8,568 nt of DNA from JAIMBK01 sp040755975 (GCA_040755975.1 JBFLZY010000101.1:1-8568), one strand, 5' to 3'; counted from the stretch's first letter, positions 1 through 6,583 are shown. The notes: a model not told the origin generated them from the letters alone. Numbers and translations: made by a program.

Positions 1-110
1 GGGGAGTTAATCGAAATGTTCGGCGGGTGCTCCCCGGTTGCTCACGACCGTTAGCGGCATCACAAAACCGGCAGGCAACTGCCGGGACAAAAGTGCCCGG
101 TGAGGACAAA
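1..110 (+). ncRNA. glmS ribozyme/riboswitch, 3' part (5' end outside the window)
   Basis: This is the 3' portion of the self-cleaving, glucosamine-6-phosphate-dependent ribozyme that sits in the leader of glmS mRNA in many Gram-positive bacteria. Seen here: the conserved core stretch TTAATCGA followed by TCGGCGGGTGC. Bases 1-6 (GGGGAG) can pair with 30-35 (CTCCCC). A P3-like stem forms between 35-40 and 45-50, followed by the conserved GTTAG. A P4-like stem of 68-74 with 79-85 is capped by a GCAA (GNRA) tetraloop. Bases 56-60 can pair with 93-97 around P4, as in the Thermoanaerobacter ribozyme from memory. The cleavage site and P1/P2 lie upstream of base 1, so the element is cut by the window edge and not broken. 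When GlcN6P is plentiful it cleaves the transcript and lowers glmS expression. The exact 3' boundary is approximate. Confidence 0.9.
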
Positions 111-115
111 GGCAA

Positions 116-208
116 AAGCCATGCTTTACTGACCGTGGCTTCATTGTGTCCCGGTCTCTTTATTTTTTCCGGGTTGCTTTTCACGGTCGGCCTTCAGTCG
201 GCCGGCCG
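116..208 (+). other. Hairpin-rich spacer between ribozyme and glmS
   Basis: The leader between the ribozyme and glmS can fold into three successive hairpins. The first pairs 116-123 with 134-141 (8 bp, one G-U). The second pairs 150-154 with 169-173 (5 bp) and is followed by a T-rich but interrupted stretch. The third pairs 184-192 with 200-208 (9 bp, one G-U, 7-base loop) and is very GC-rich. None is followed by a clean T-run, so I do not call a terminator. An open frame continues from position 27 through this stretch into glmS, but it overlaps the ribozyme and has no ribosome binding site, so it is not coding. Confidence 0.45.
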
Positions 209-284
209 GGGAACAGCTGGATTATGTAAACTTCCTGTTGGTTTATTACCAAACGAAAATTTATCAATCGGGAGGTTAGACCAC

Positions 285-2111
285 ATGTGTGGTATTATCG
301 GCTATACCGGTTTTAGGCCGGCTCTGCCGGTCCTGCTGGACGGGCTGGCCAGGCTGGAGTACAGGGGTTATGATTCCGCGGGCGTTGCTTTATTGGAAGA
401 CGGGCATATTCAAATTTACAAGCAGGCCGGGAAGCTGGCTGCCCTTGCGCAGCGGTTAAACGGCCGGCAGTGCGCCAGCACCATCGGGATCGGCCACACC
501 CGCTGGGCCACCCACGGCCGCCCGACCGACGTAAACGCCCACCCCCACAGCGACTGCGGCGGCCGTTTCGTGGTAGTGCACAACGGCATCATTGAAAACT
601 ACCTTTCCTTACGGGAGTGGCTCATTGCCGAAGGGCACGTCTTCAGCTCGGAAACCGATACGGAAGTTCTGCCCCACCTGGTGGAGCACTTTTACGACGG
701 CGACCTGGCCTCCACGATTATCCGGATGATAGAAGAAATTAAAGGCTCTTACGCCCTGGTGGCGCTCTCAACGCTAGAGCCGGAGCGCCTGGTGGCGGCC
801 CGGCAGGACAGCCCCCTGGTGGTCGGCCTGGGGAAGGAAGAAAACCTCTTTGCTTCCGACATCCCGGCCATCCTGCCCTACACCCGCTCGGCGCACATCC
901 TTGCCGACGGGGAGATTGCCGCCATCACCCGGGAGGGCGCCGTGATCTTTGACCACGCCGGGAAGCGCGTTTCCAGGCCCGTTTTCACCGTTAAGTGGGA
1001 GGCCGCCCAGGCTGAAAAAGGCGGCTACGACCACTTTATGCTCAAAGAAATCTTTGAGCAGCCCCGCTCGCTAAAAGACACCCTGCGGGGCCGGATCGCG
1101 GAGGACGGGCGCGTCGAACTGAAAGAAATTGCTATGGGCGTAGACGAGCTGCAAAACGTCAATAGAATCTTTATTACCGCCTGCGGGACGGCCTACCACG
1201 CCGGCCTGGTGGGGAAATCCGTACTGGAAAAACTAGTGCGCATCCCGGTAGAAATAGACATTGCCTCGGAATTTCGCTACCGCCAGCCGCTCATCGACGG
1301 GCGCAGCATGGTCGTGATCATCAGCCAGTCCGGGGAAACGGCGGATTCCCTGGCCGCCCTGCGGGAGGCGAAGAGGCTGGGGGCGCCGGTAATCGCCATC
1401 ACCAACGTGGTGGGGAGCTCCGTTGCCCGCGAGGCAGATTGCGTCCTGTACACCTGGGCGGGGCCGGAGATCGCCGTCGCTTCCACCAAGGCTTACACCG
1501 CCCAGTTAATCGCCCTGTACCTGCTGGCCCTGCACCTGGCGGATACGCTGGGGACTATCTCCGCAGAAGAAAGCCGGGAGCTCGTCGAAGAGTTGAAATC
1601 GTTGAGCGCCAAGGCCCAGGCGATTCTCGACAACTGCGGACCAATCAGGGACTTTGCCGTTGACTATGCCGGGTGCGAGGACGCCTTTTTCATCGGCCGC
1701 GGCCTGGACTACGCGGTGGCCATGGAAGGTTCGCTGAAACTCAAAGAAATCTCGTATATCCACGCCGAGGCTTACGCCGCGGGTGAGCTGAAACACGGCA
1801 CGCTGGCCCTGATCGTGGCGGGCGTCCCGGTGATTGCCCTGGCCACCCAGCCCCACCTGGTGGAGAAAACGCTGAGCAACGTCAAGGAAGTCAAGGCCCG
1901 CGACGCCACCGTTTTTGCCTTGGCCACGGAAAGCATGCCCGAGGTGGGGAAAGTGGCCGACCGCGTCTATTATATCCCTGTCACACACCCCTTGCTGGCC
2001 CCTGTGCTGGCGGTAATTCCCCTGCAGTTGCTGGCCTATTACATGGCGGTGGCCAGGGGATGCGACGTCGACCAGCCCCGGAACCTGGCCAAGAGCGTGA
2101 CGGTGGAGTAG
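285..2111 (+). CDS. glmS: Glutamine--fructose-6-phosphate aminotransferase (isomerizing)
   Basis: GlmS makes glucosamine-6-phosphate from fructose-6-phosphate and glutamine, the first committed step towards UDP-GlcNAc, peptidoglycan and other amino-sugar polymers; it is cytosolic. The ATG at 285 gives 608 residues, the usual family length, and exposes the catalytic Cys2 (MCGIIGY) after Met removal. A GGGAGG site at 270-275 lies 9 bases upstream. The N-terminal class II glutamine amidotransferase domain (about 1-240) shows GHTRWATHG and HNGIIENY. Two SIS sugar-isomerase domains follow, with the phosphosugar-binding runs TACGTAYHA and SQSGETADS, and the C terminus ends in the conserved DQPRNLAKSVTVE. 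A longer in-frame reading from position 27 would run through the ribozyme and is rejected. Expression is expected to be controlled by the ribozyme, and the gene ends before a strong terminator, so it appears monocistronic from here on. Confidence 0.98.
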   Translation: MCGIIGYTGFRPALPVLLDGLARLEYRGYDSAGVALLEDGHIQIYKQAGKLAALAQRLNGRQCASTIGIGHTRWATHGRPTDVNAHPHSDCGGRFVVVHNGIIENYLSLREWLIAEGHVFSSETDTEVLPHLVEHFYDGDLASTIIRMIEEIKGSYALVALSTLEPERLVAARQDSPLVVGLGKEENLFASDIPAILPYTRSAHILADGEIAAITREGAVIFDHAGKRVSRPVFTVKWEAAQAEKGGYDHFMLKEIFEQPRSLKDTLRGRIAEDGRVELKEIAMGVDELQNVNRIFITACGTAYHAGLVGKSVLEKLVRIPVEIDIASEFRYRQPLIDGRSMVVIISQSGETADSLAALREAKRLGAPVIAITNVVGSSVAREADCVLYTWAGPEIAVASTKAYTAQLIALYLLALHLADTLGTISAEESRELVEELKSLSAKAQAILDNCGPIRDFAVDYAGCEDAFFIGRGLDYAVAMEGSLKLKEISYIHAEAYAAGELKHGTLALIVAGVPVIALATQPHLVEKTLSNVKEVKARDATVFALATESMPEVGKVADRVYYIPVTHPLLAPVLAVIPLQLLAYYMAVARGCDVDQPRNLAKSVTVE

Positions 2112-2185
2112 GCGGCCGGGCGGGTAATTAAAGAAGATTTTGTTGTTGGGAAACGAAAAGATTCAGTCTTAAAATTGAAGGAGTA

Positions 2186-2235
2186 GGCCACTTTCTTATG
2201 GTATTCGAAGTAGATACCGGGAAAGTGGTCTTTTT
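2186..2235 (+). terminator. Rho-independent terminator of glmS
   Basis: A 10-bp outer stem pairs 2186-2195 (GGCCACTTTC) with 2221-2230 (GAAAGTGGTC, one G-U). An inner 5-bp stem pairs 2200-2204 with 2214-2218. The hairpin is followed directly by TTTTT at 2231-2235. It lies 75 bases after the glmS stop and separates glmS from the regulatory genes downstream. Confidence 0.85.
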
Positions 2236-2265
2236 GCTTTCGCGTTCAACTGAAAAAAATTTGTA

Positions 2266-2293
2266 TTGTATTTTTTTGAAAACTCTTTATAAT
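2266..2293 (+). promoter_or_regulatory. Putative sigma-A promoter of the GntR-family gene
   Basis: A perfect TATAAT lies at 2288-2293. The best -35 candidate, TTGTAT at 2266-2271, matches only the TTG of TTGACA and gives a 16-base spacer. The region is very AT-rich compared with its surroundings, and the site stands between the glmS terminator and the next start codon, which supports the call. The -35 assignment is uncertain. Confidence 0.55.
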
Positions 2294-2294
2294 A

Positions 2295-2315
2295 GATAAT
2301 AACTAATCGATTATC
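2295..2315 (+). promoter_or_regulatory. Candidate operator (palindrome) for the GntR-family regulator
   Basis: The inverted repeat GATAAT-N9-ATTATC spans 2295-2315, and a perfect 10-bp palindrome TAATCGATTA lies inside it at 2304-2313. It starts one base after the -10 box, so it covers the expected transcription start, where a bound dimer would block initiation. Autoregulation is common in GntR proteins. Assigning this site to the next gene's product is an inference. Confidence 0.45.
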
Positions 2316-2339
2316 GTTTTTTGAAGGGAGATTACCTAA

Positions 2340-2996
2340 TTGAAGAGCATTGAAATTGAATATTCGATACCCCTTAAAAAACGTGTTTTAAGAGACGAAG
2401 TGAAAAACTATCTCCTGGAAGTCATCTTAGCGGGAAAATTCGAGCCGGGTGATCGGATTATAGAGACTCAGATTGCGAAAGACCTTGGGGTTAGTCAGGC
2501 CCCGGTTAGGGAAGCCATCCGCGACCTGGAACAGATGGGGATACTGGAGACGCAGCCCTATAAAGGAACTTACGTACGAACATTTTCGGTTCAGGATTTA
2601 AAAAATGTTTATGACGTTCGGGCCGAATTGGAAGGCCTGGCCATCCGCACAGCCGTTAAAGAAATGAGTGAAGAGGAAGTAGCTGCCCTGGAAGAGATTA
2701 CCGAACAAATGGTTAATTCCGCCGGCGACTTGAAGAAGCAGATCCCTTTAGACATTGCCTTCCACGAAATTATTATCAAGGCCTCCCGTAACAATATCCT
2801 CGAAAAAGTCTGGTATTCGGTAAGCATTCCGTACTGGACTTACCTAGGAACCTATTATTACAAATACGATATGGCCCAGCTGGTCAAACGGCATTTACCT
2901 ATTCTGGAGGCAATTCGAAACAGGGATGCCAAAAAAGCCGAGCAGTTGATGCGCTTGCATTTTCTGGAACTCAAAGACATGCTTGAAGAAAAATAA
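2340..2996 (+). CDS. GntR-family transcriptional regulator, FCD (FadR-like) subfamily
   Basis: This is a DNA-binding one-component regulator of 218 residues. The N-terminal winged helix-turn-helix (about 16-80) includes the recognition region DLGVSQAPVREAIRDLEQMG and the wing up to TYVRTF. The C-terminal all-helical FCD domain (about 87-210) carries the expected metal-binding set D138, H142, H185 and H207. FCD proteins usually bind small carboxylic acids or metabolites and repress neighbouring catabolic genes. The start is TTG at 2340, with AAGGGAG at 2324-2330 nine bases upstream; no better in-frame start is seen. The gene sits 63 bases before the sigma-54 activator gene, so the two are probably co-transcribed. 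The ligand is unknown. It could repress itself, the operon starting at 5264, or both. Confidence 0.92.
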   Translation: MKSIEIEYSIPLKKRVLRDEVKNYLLEVILAGKFEPGDRIIETQIAKDLGVSQAPVREAIRDLEQMGILETQPYKGTYVRTFSVQDLKNVYDVRAELEGLAIRTAVKEMSEEEVAALEEITEQMVNSAGDLKKQIPLDIAFHEIIIKASRNNILEKVWYSVSIPYWTYLGTYYYKYDMAQLVKRHLPILEAIRNRDAKKAEQLMRLHFLELKDMLEEK

Positions 2997-3011
2997 CTAA
3001 AGCTGGCACCA

Positions 3012-3031
3012 AACCGGTACGGGTTCTTTTT
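3012..3031 (+). terminator. Weak hairpin plus T-run between the two regulator genes
   Basis: A short stem pairs AACC at 3012-3015 with GGTT at 3022-3025, followed by CTTTTTT. An outer pairing of TGGC (3004-3007) with GCCA (3037-3040) is also possible. With only 4 bp the hairpin would terminate poorly; it may reduce read-through into the activator gene or be meaningless. Confidence 0.25.
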
Positions 3032-3059
3032 TGAAAGCCAAAGAACTGGGGGGATTCTT

Positions 3060-5030
3060 TTGAAAAATGAACTTTCGTATGAAGAACTGTATCGGAAGTG
3101 GAAACACTTTGTAGATGGCGGCAACGATTTAACCGGTTTGAGAAGGGAAGTGGTCCACTCTTGGAGACGGTGCAGAACGATCGGGGTCAACCCTTTTGAA
3201 AGGTCTCCCCGTATAGACCCGGGAAAACTGCCTAAGTTAATGGAAAAAAATAGTTACCTCCTGGAGGTCGTTTCTCCTTTTATTGATCTGATTGACGGTC
3301 TGATCCAGGGTACCGGGTTTATTGTGGTGCTAACAGATAAAAACGGATTTGTGCTGGAGATGAAAGGCGACGAGCAGGTTATCCGGCAGGCCGGGGAAAA
3401 TAACTTTTGCGTCGGCGCCAACCGTTCGGAAAGGGCCGTGGGCACCAATGCCATCGGGATGGCCATAATTGAAAATAAGCCTTTTCAGATCGTCGGGCCG
3501 GAGCATTACAACGTGTACCACCACATCTGGACATGCTCGGCAGCCCCCATCCACGACACCAGGGGAAGGGTAATCGGGATACTTAACCTTTCAGGCCATT
3601 ATTCATTAAAGCACAAGCATACCTTGGGAATGGTCATATCGCTTGTGCAGGCCATCGAAAGGGAGTTTCACTTAAGAGAAAAGAGCGAAAATCTTAAACT
3701 GATCAACGAGCATTTGAAAAAGGTCATCGATTCCATTTCCGACGGGGTCATCGCTCTTGACCGGAATGGGACTGTCACGGCAACGAACACGAAACTGAAA
3801 AAATTGTTCCAGCTCAATAAGGTTAAGCTGTGCGGAACCAACGCCGCGGAAATCTTCGGGGAAAAATTTCCTTTGCTGGAGGCGTTACATTCCGGGCAGG
3901 ACTATTTTGACCGGGAAGACTTCGTGGCCGTAGGCTCCCGGAAATTTTCCTGCATCAGCACGGCCAGGCAGATCAAAAATGAACAGGACCAGGTTGTAGG
4001 GGTCGTGGGCATTTTCAGGGAAAAGAAGGAAATCCACACGATGATCAACAGGATGATCGGCGCCAGAGCAAACTTCACCTTTGAGGACATAGTAGGAAAA
4101 AGCCCTCAGTTGGAAAGGGCGGTTAACATGGCCCGGATGGTGGCCCAAACCGATACCAGGATAATTCTGGAGGGCGAGAGCGGAACCGGCAAGGAATTGT
4201 TTGCCCAGGCGATTCATAATGCCAGCAAAAGAAGCGGGGGGCCGTTTATAGCGATTAACTGCGGAGCGATCCCGCGGGAGTTGATTGAAAGCGAACTGTT
4301 CGGTTACAGCGAGGGGGCGTTTACCGGCGCCAGAAAAGGCGGGAAGCCAGGGAAGTTTGAACTGGCCGACGGAGGGACGCTGTTTCTGGACGAAGTTTCC
4401 AGTATGCCCCTGGATATGCAGGCAAAGCTTCTGCGCGTGCTCCAGCAGGATGAGATTACGCGGGTTGGAGGAATTGAAACAATTCCGGTAAATGTCCGTG
4501 TGATCGCTGCCTCAAACAAACCTTTAGAGGAACTGGTGACGGAAGGGCATTTCCGCAGTGATCTATTTTACCGGCTGGGGGTAGTGGTAATAAAAATACC
4601 TCCTTTACGTGAACGGACGGGGGATATTCCCTTGCTTTTCTCTTATCTTCTGGAAAAGATTTGCACGAAATACGGCATTGGCATTAACAATTACGAAGAA
4701 GGACTGATTGATATACTCAGTTCTTACGAGTGGCCGGGAAACGTCCGGGAGCTCGAAAACTACATCGAGCGGGCGGTTGTTCTGGCCAGAAATTCCGTCC
4801 TTACGGCGGAGCATTTCCCCAAGAAAATTTTTCAAGACCTTCCCGAAAAGCAGACTGCTGCGGTGAAGCCGCTGGCCCTGATGGAAAAAGAGAATATAGA
4901 AAGAGCGTTAAAAATTTTTAACGGCAATATTTCCAAGACCTCGCGTTACCTGGGGATCACCAGAAACACTCTTTACAATAAGCTGCGGGAGTACAACATT
5001 AAATCTCTATGCTCAAAATTTGAGCACTAA
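3060..5030 (+). CDS. Sigma-54-dependent transcriptional activator, AcoR-like (GAF-PAS-AAA+-Fis HTH)
   Basis: This 656-residue enhancer-binding protein would use ATP to open promoters bound by sigma-54 RNA polymerase. The N terminus holds the AcoR-type VVHSWRRCRTIGVNP (31-45). A GAF-like sensor domain (about 70-205) includes GTNAIGMA and TCSAAPIHD, and a PAS segment (about 217-325) follows. The AAA+ domain (about 340-570) has Walker A GESGTGKE at 372-379, the sigma-54-contacting GAFTGA at 419-424, Walker B GGTLFLDE at 438-445, arginines 499 and 505 in the RSDLFYRL stretch, and WPGNVREL at 558-565. A Fis-type helix-turn-helix lies at about 622-645. There is no phosphorylation receiver domain, so a small ligand bound by GAF or PAS is the likely signal. 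The start is TTG at 3060 with a G-rich site (GGGGGGA) ending about 5 bases upstream. It is followed by a sigma-54 promoter, its probable target. Confidence 0.95.
   Translation: MKNELSYEELYRKWKHFVDGGNDLTGLRREVVHSWRRCRTIGVNPFERSPRIDPGKLPKLMEKNSYLLEVVSPFIDLIDGLIQGTGFIVVLTDKNGFVLEMKGDEQVIRQAGENNFCVGANRSERAVGTNAIGMAIIENKPFQIVGPEHYNVYHHIWTCSAAPIHDTRGRVIGILNLSGHYSLKHKHTLGMVISLVQAIEREFHLREKSENLKLINEHLKKVIDSISDGVIALDRNGTVTATNTKLKKLFQLNKVKLCGTNAAEIFGEKFPLLEALHSGQDYFDREDFVAVGSRKFSCISTARQIKNEQDQVVGVVGIFREKKEIHTMINRMIGARANFTFEDIVGKSPQLERAVNMARMVAQTDTRIILEGESGTGKELFAQAIHNASKRSGGPFIAINCGAIPRELIESELFGYSEGAFTGARKGGKPGKFELADGGTLFLDEVSSMPLDMQAKLLRVLQQDEITRVGGIETIPVNVRVIAASNKPLEELVTEGHFRSDLFYRLGVVVIKIPPLRERTGDIPLLFSYLLEKICTKYGIGINNYEEGLIDILSSYEWPGNVRELENYIERAVVLARNSVLTAEHFPKKIFQDLPEKQTAAVKPLALMEKENIERALKIFNGNISKTSRYLGITRNTLYNKLREYNIKSLCSKFEH
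5010..5026. promoter_or_regulatory. Candidate upstream activator site (17-bp palindrome)
   Basis: TGCTCAAAATTTGAGCA is a perfect inverted repeat with 8-base arms around one central base. It overlaps the last codons of the activator gene. Its centre (5018) is about 116 bases upstream of the -24 GG of the sigma-54 promoter, within the usual range for enhancer-binding protein sites. That the upstream gene's product binds here is an inference from position and symmetry. Confidence 0.5.
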
Positions 5031-5064
5031 TTCAAGCAGATTGCTTATATTTTTAACAATGCCC

Positions 5065-5095
5065 CCGGCTGAAGAGATGCGCCGGCCTTCTTTTT
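5065..5095 (+). terminator. Probable terminator after the sigma-54 activator gene
   Basis: The stem CCGGC (5065-5069) pairs with GCCGG (5081-5085) around an 11-base loop, and is followed by CCTTCTTTTT. The stem is GC-rich but short and the T-run is delayed, so efficiency is doubtful. Its position, between the activator stop and the sigma-54 promoter, fits. Confidence 0.5.
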
Positions 5096-5106
5096 CCGGG
5101 AAAAAG
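5090..5106. repeat. Second 17-bp palindrome upstream of the sigma-54 promoter
   Basis: CTTTTTCCGGGAAAAAG has 8-base arms around a central G and ends 27 bases before the -24 box. It shares its T-run with the terminator just upstream. It could be a second protein-binding site or simply part of a terminator structure. Its sequence does not resemble the palindrome at 5010-5026. Confidence 0.4.
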
Positions 5107-5132
5107 TTCTGTTCGGAGGTGTAACCGCCTGC

Positions 5133-5148
5133 TGGCATTCTTTTTGCG
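5133..5148 (+). promoter_or_regulatory. Sigma-54 (-24/-12) promoter
   Basis: TGGCAT at 5133-5138, a 5-base spacer TCTTT, then TTGCG at 5144-5148 matches the consensus TGGCAC-N5-TTGCW at all the key positions, with exactly 10 bases between the invariant GG (5134-5135) and GC (5146-5147). It lies directly after a gene for a sigma-54 activator and before the operon starting at 5264. Transcription should begin near 5158-5160, leaving a leader of about 105 bases. Confidence 0.82.
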
Positions 5149-5173
5149 ATATAACCTTTTTGCGGTATAAACC
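5141..5173 (+). repeat. Tandem direct repeat covering the -12 element
   Basis: TTTTTGCGATATAACC (5141-5156) is followed without a gap by TTTTTGCGGTATAAACC (5157-5173). The copies differ by one substitution and one added A. The first copy carries the -12 box. The second repeats the TTGCG but has no GG at the right distance upstream, so it is not a second complete promoter. The predicted transcription start falls at its beginning. Confidence 0.75.
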
Positions 5174-5263
5174 CGGCAGAAAAAATTACCTGAAGGGGGT
5201 GACCGCTGATTTAAGAGGAGACTTTCTTTTCGGCGGAGAACTATCTGAAGGGACGGTGAAAAG

Positions 5264-6493
5264 ATGAGATTTGGGCAAATGGGCGTAGACTTCGAAGAAA
5301 GGGTCAATTACGAGCGCCTGCGGAAAGAAAGGCTCGAGAGGGCAAAAAGGAAGGTCAAGGAGTACGGCCTCGGCGCGCTGCTGTGCTTTGACTTTGACAA
5401 CATCCGCTATATAACCGGCACGCATATCGGTGAGTGGTGCCGGAACAAAATGAACCGGTATACGATTCTGCCCGACGACGCCGAGCCTCTTCTGTACGAC
5501 CCGGCGGCCCCGGCGAAAAGGATTACGGCGCCCTGGATAGCCGACCGGGTGATGCCGGCGGTCGGGTCAATGCGGGGGTCTATTCCCCCCGAGGTGGGCA
5601 ATGTGGAAGAGCTGGCCCGGGAAGTGAAGCGGGTCCTGCTGGAGTACGGCGTGGAAGACCGTCCGCTGGGCGTGGACATCCTGGATGTGCCCCTGATCAG
5701 GGCTCTGGAAAAGGAAGGCATTGAAGTCGTAGACGGCCAGCAGGCCATGCTCGACGCCCGGATTATAAAAACGAAGGACGAAATTGAATTGCTCAAGATT
5801 GCTGCGGCCATGGTGGACGCGGCTTACGAGGAAATTGTCCGGCACATCAAACCGGGCGTCAGGGAAAACGAACTCGTGGCCGTAGCCAACCACGTACTTT
5901 ACTCTCTCGGTTCGGACCTGGTGGAATGCGTGAACGTTGTTTCGGGGCCCAGGTCCCAGCCCCACCCGCACGTTTTTTCCGACCGGATAATCCGGCCCGG
6001 GGAGCTTGTGTTTTTGGACCTGATGCATTCTTATAACGGATACCGGACCTGCTATTACCGCACCTTCGTCTGCGGAAAGCCGACGAAGGCGCAGGAGGAA
6101 GCTTACGAAAAGGCCTGGCAGTGGCTGAAGGCCTCGATTGAGGCGGTAAAGCCGGGAGCAACCACGGCGGATATCGCCAGGTGCTGGCCCACCGCTCAGG
6201 AAATAGGCCTCAAAGACGAAAAGGAAGCTTTTCTGTTGCAGTTTGGCCACGGAATCGGCATGAGCATCTGGGAAAAGCCGGTTATTTCCCGTCTGTTTTC
6301 TTTAGAGAAGCCTTTTGTGCTGCAGGAAGGGATGGTCTTCGCCCTGGAGACTTATTGTCCCTCCAGCGATGGAAAGGGCGGGGCCAGGATCGAGGAAGAG
6401 GTCGTGGTTACCAAAGACGGCCACGAAGTAATTACCAGATACCCGATCGAAAGCCTGATTTCTTGCGGCCTGCCCGGCACCCTGGCCTATTAA
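5264..6493 (+). CDS. M24/creatinase-fold metallohydrolase-like protein with altered metal site
   Basis: This 409-residue protein has an N-terminal creatinase-like domain (about 12-160) and a C-terminal pita-bread M24 domain (about 172-395). The family includes Xaa-Pro dipeptidases and aminopeptidase P, but also creatinase, ectoine hydrolase DoeA and the DMSP lyase DddP. Of the five classic metal ligands, D252 (FLDLMH), H329 (FGHGIG), E362 (ALETY) and E377 (ARIEEE) are present. The second aspartate position, 11 residues after D252, is C263 (YRTCYYRTF). The two glutamates are 15 residues apart, closer than in aminopeptidase P and, as I recall, like DddP. A plain prolidase is therefore doubtful. 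The start is ATG at 5264 with AAGGGA at 5248-5253. No signal peptide is seen, so it is cytosolic. It is the first gene after the sigma-54 promoter. The substrate is unknown. Confidence 0.88.
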   Translation: MRFGQMGVDFEERVNYERLRKERLERAKRKVKEYGLGALLCFDFDNIRYITGTHIGEWCRNKMNRYTILPDDAEPLLYDPAAPAKRITAPWIADRVMPAVGSMRGSIPPEVGNVEELAREVKRVLLEYGVEDRPLGVDILDVPLIRALEKEGIEVVDGQQAMLDARIIKTKDEIELLKIAAAMVDAAYEEIVRHIKPGVRENELVAVANHVLYSLGSDLVECVNVVSGPRSQPHPHVFSDRIIRPGELVFLDLMHSYNGYRTCYYRTFVCGKPTKAQEEAYEKAWQWLKASIEAVKPGATTADIARCWPTAQEIGLKDEKEAFLLQFGHGIGMSIWEKPVISRLFSLEKPFVLQEGMVFALETYCPSSDGKGGARIEEEVVVTKDGHEVITRYPIESLISCGLPGTLAY

Positions 6494-6583
6494 CCGGGCA
6501 GAGCAGCGGGGCATTGGCAGTTGTTGCCTTTTAAAATTGCGTTGCTGGCGGCAAAATATATTCTTAAATGAGGAGGAGTGGTT

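Noticed and set aside
27..284. 86-residue N-terminal extension of the glmS frame
   Set aside because: It overlaps the ribozyme, lacks a ribosome binding site, and would bury the catalytic cysteine that must follow the initiator Met at 285.
1039..1060. Inverted repeat TGCTCAAAG-N4-CTTTGAGCA in glmS, with the same arms as the palindrome at 5010-5026
   Set aside because: It encodes the conserved glmS run MLKEIFEQ and the spacing between shared arms differs (6 bases against 1), so the likeness is probably chance.
2198..2299. 33-codon open frame starting at an ATG inside the terminator hairpin
   Set aside because: The GAAGGAG site is 14 bases away, and the sequence is explained by the glmS terminator and the next promoter.
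5199..5267. 22-codon leader frame from GTG whose TGA overlaps the M24 start codon
   Set aside because: The only Shine-Dalgarno-like sequence ends about one base before the GTG, too close to be used, and the peptide is not recognisable.
6515..6528. TTGGCAGTTGTTGCC as a sigma-54 promoter before the dehydrogenase gene
   Set aside because: GG and GC are only 8 bases apart in place of 10.
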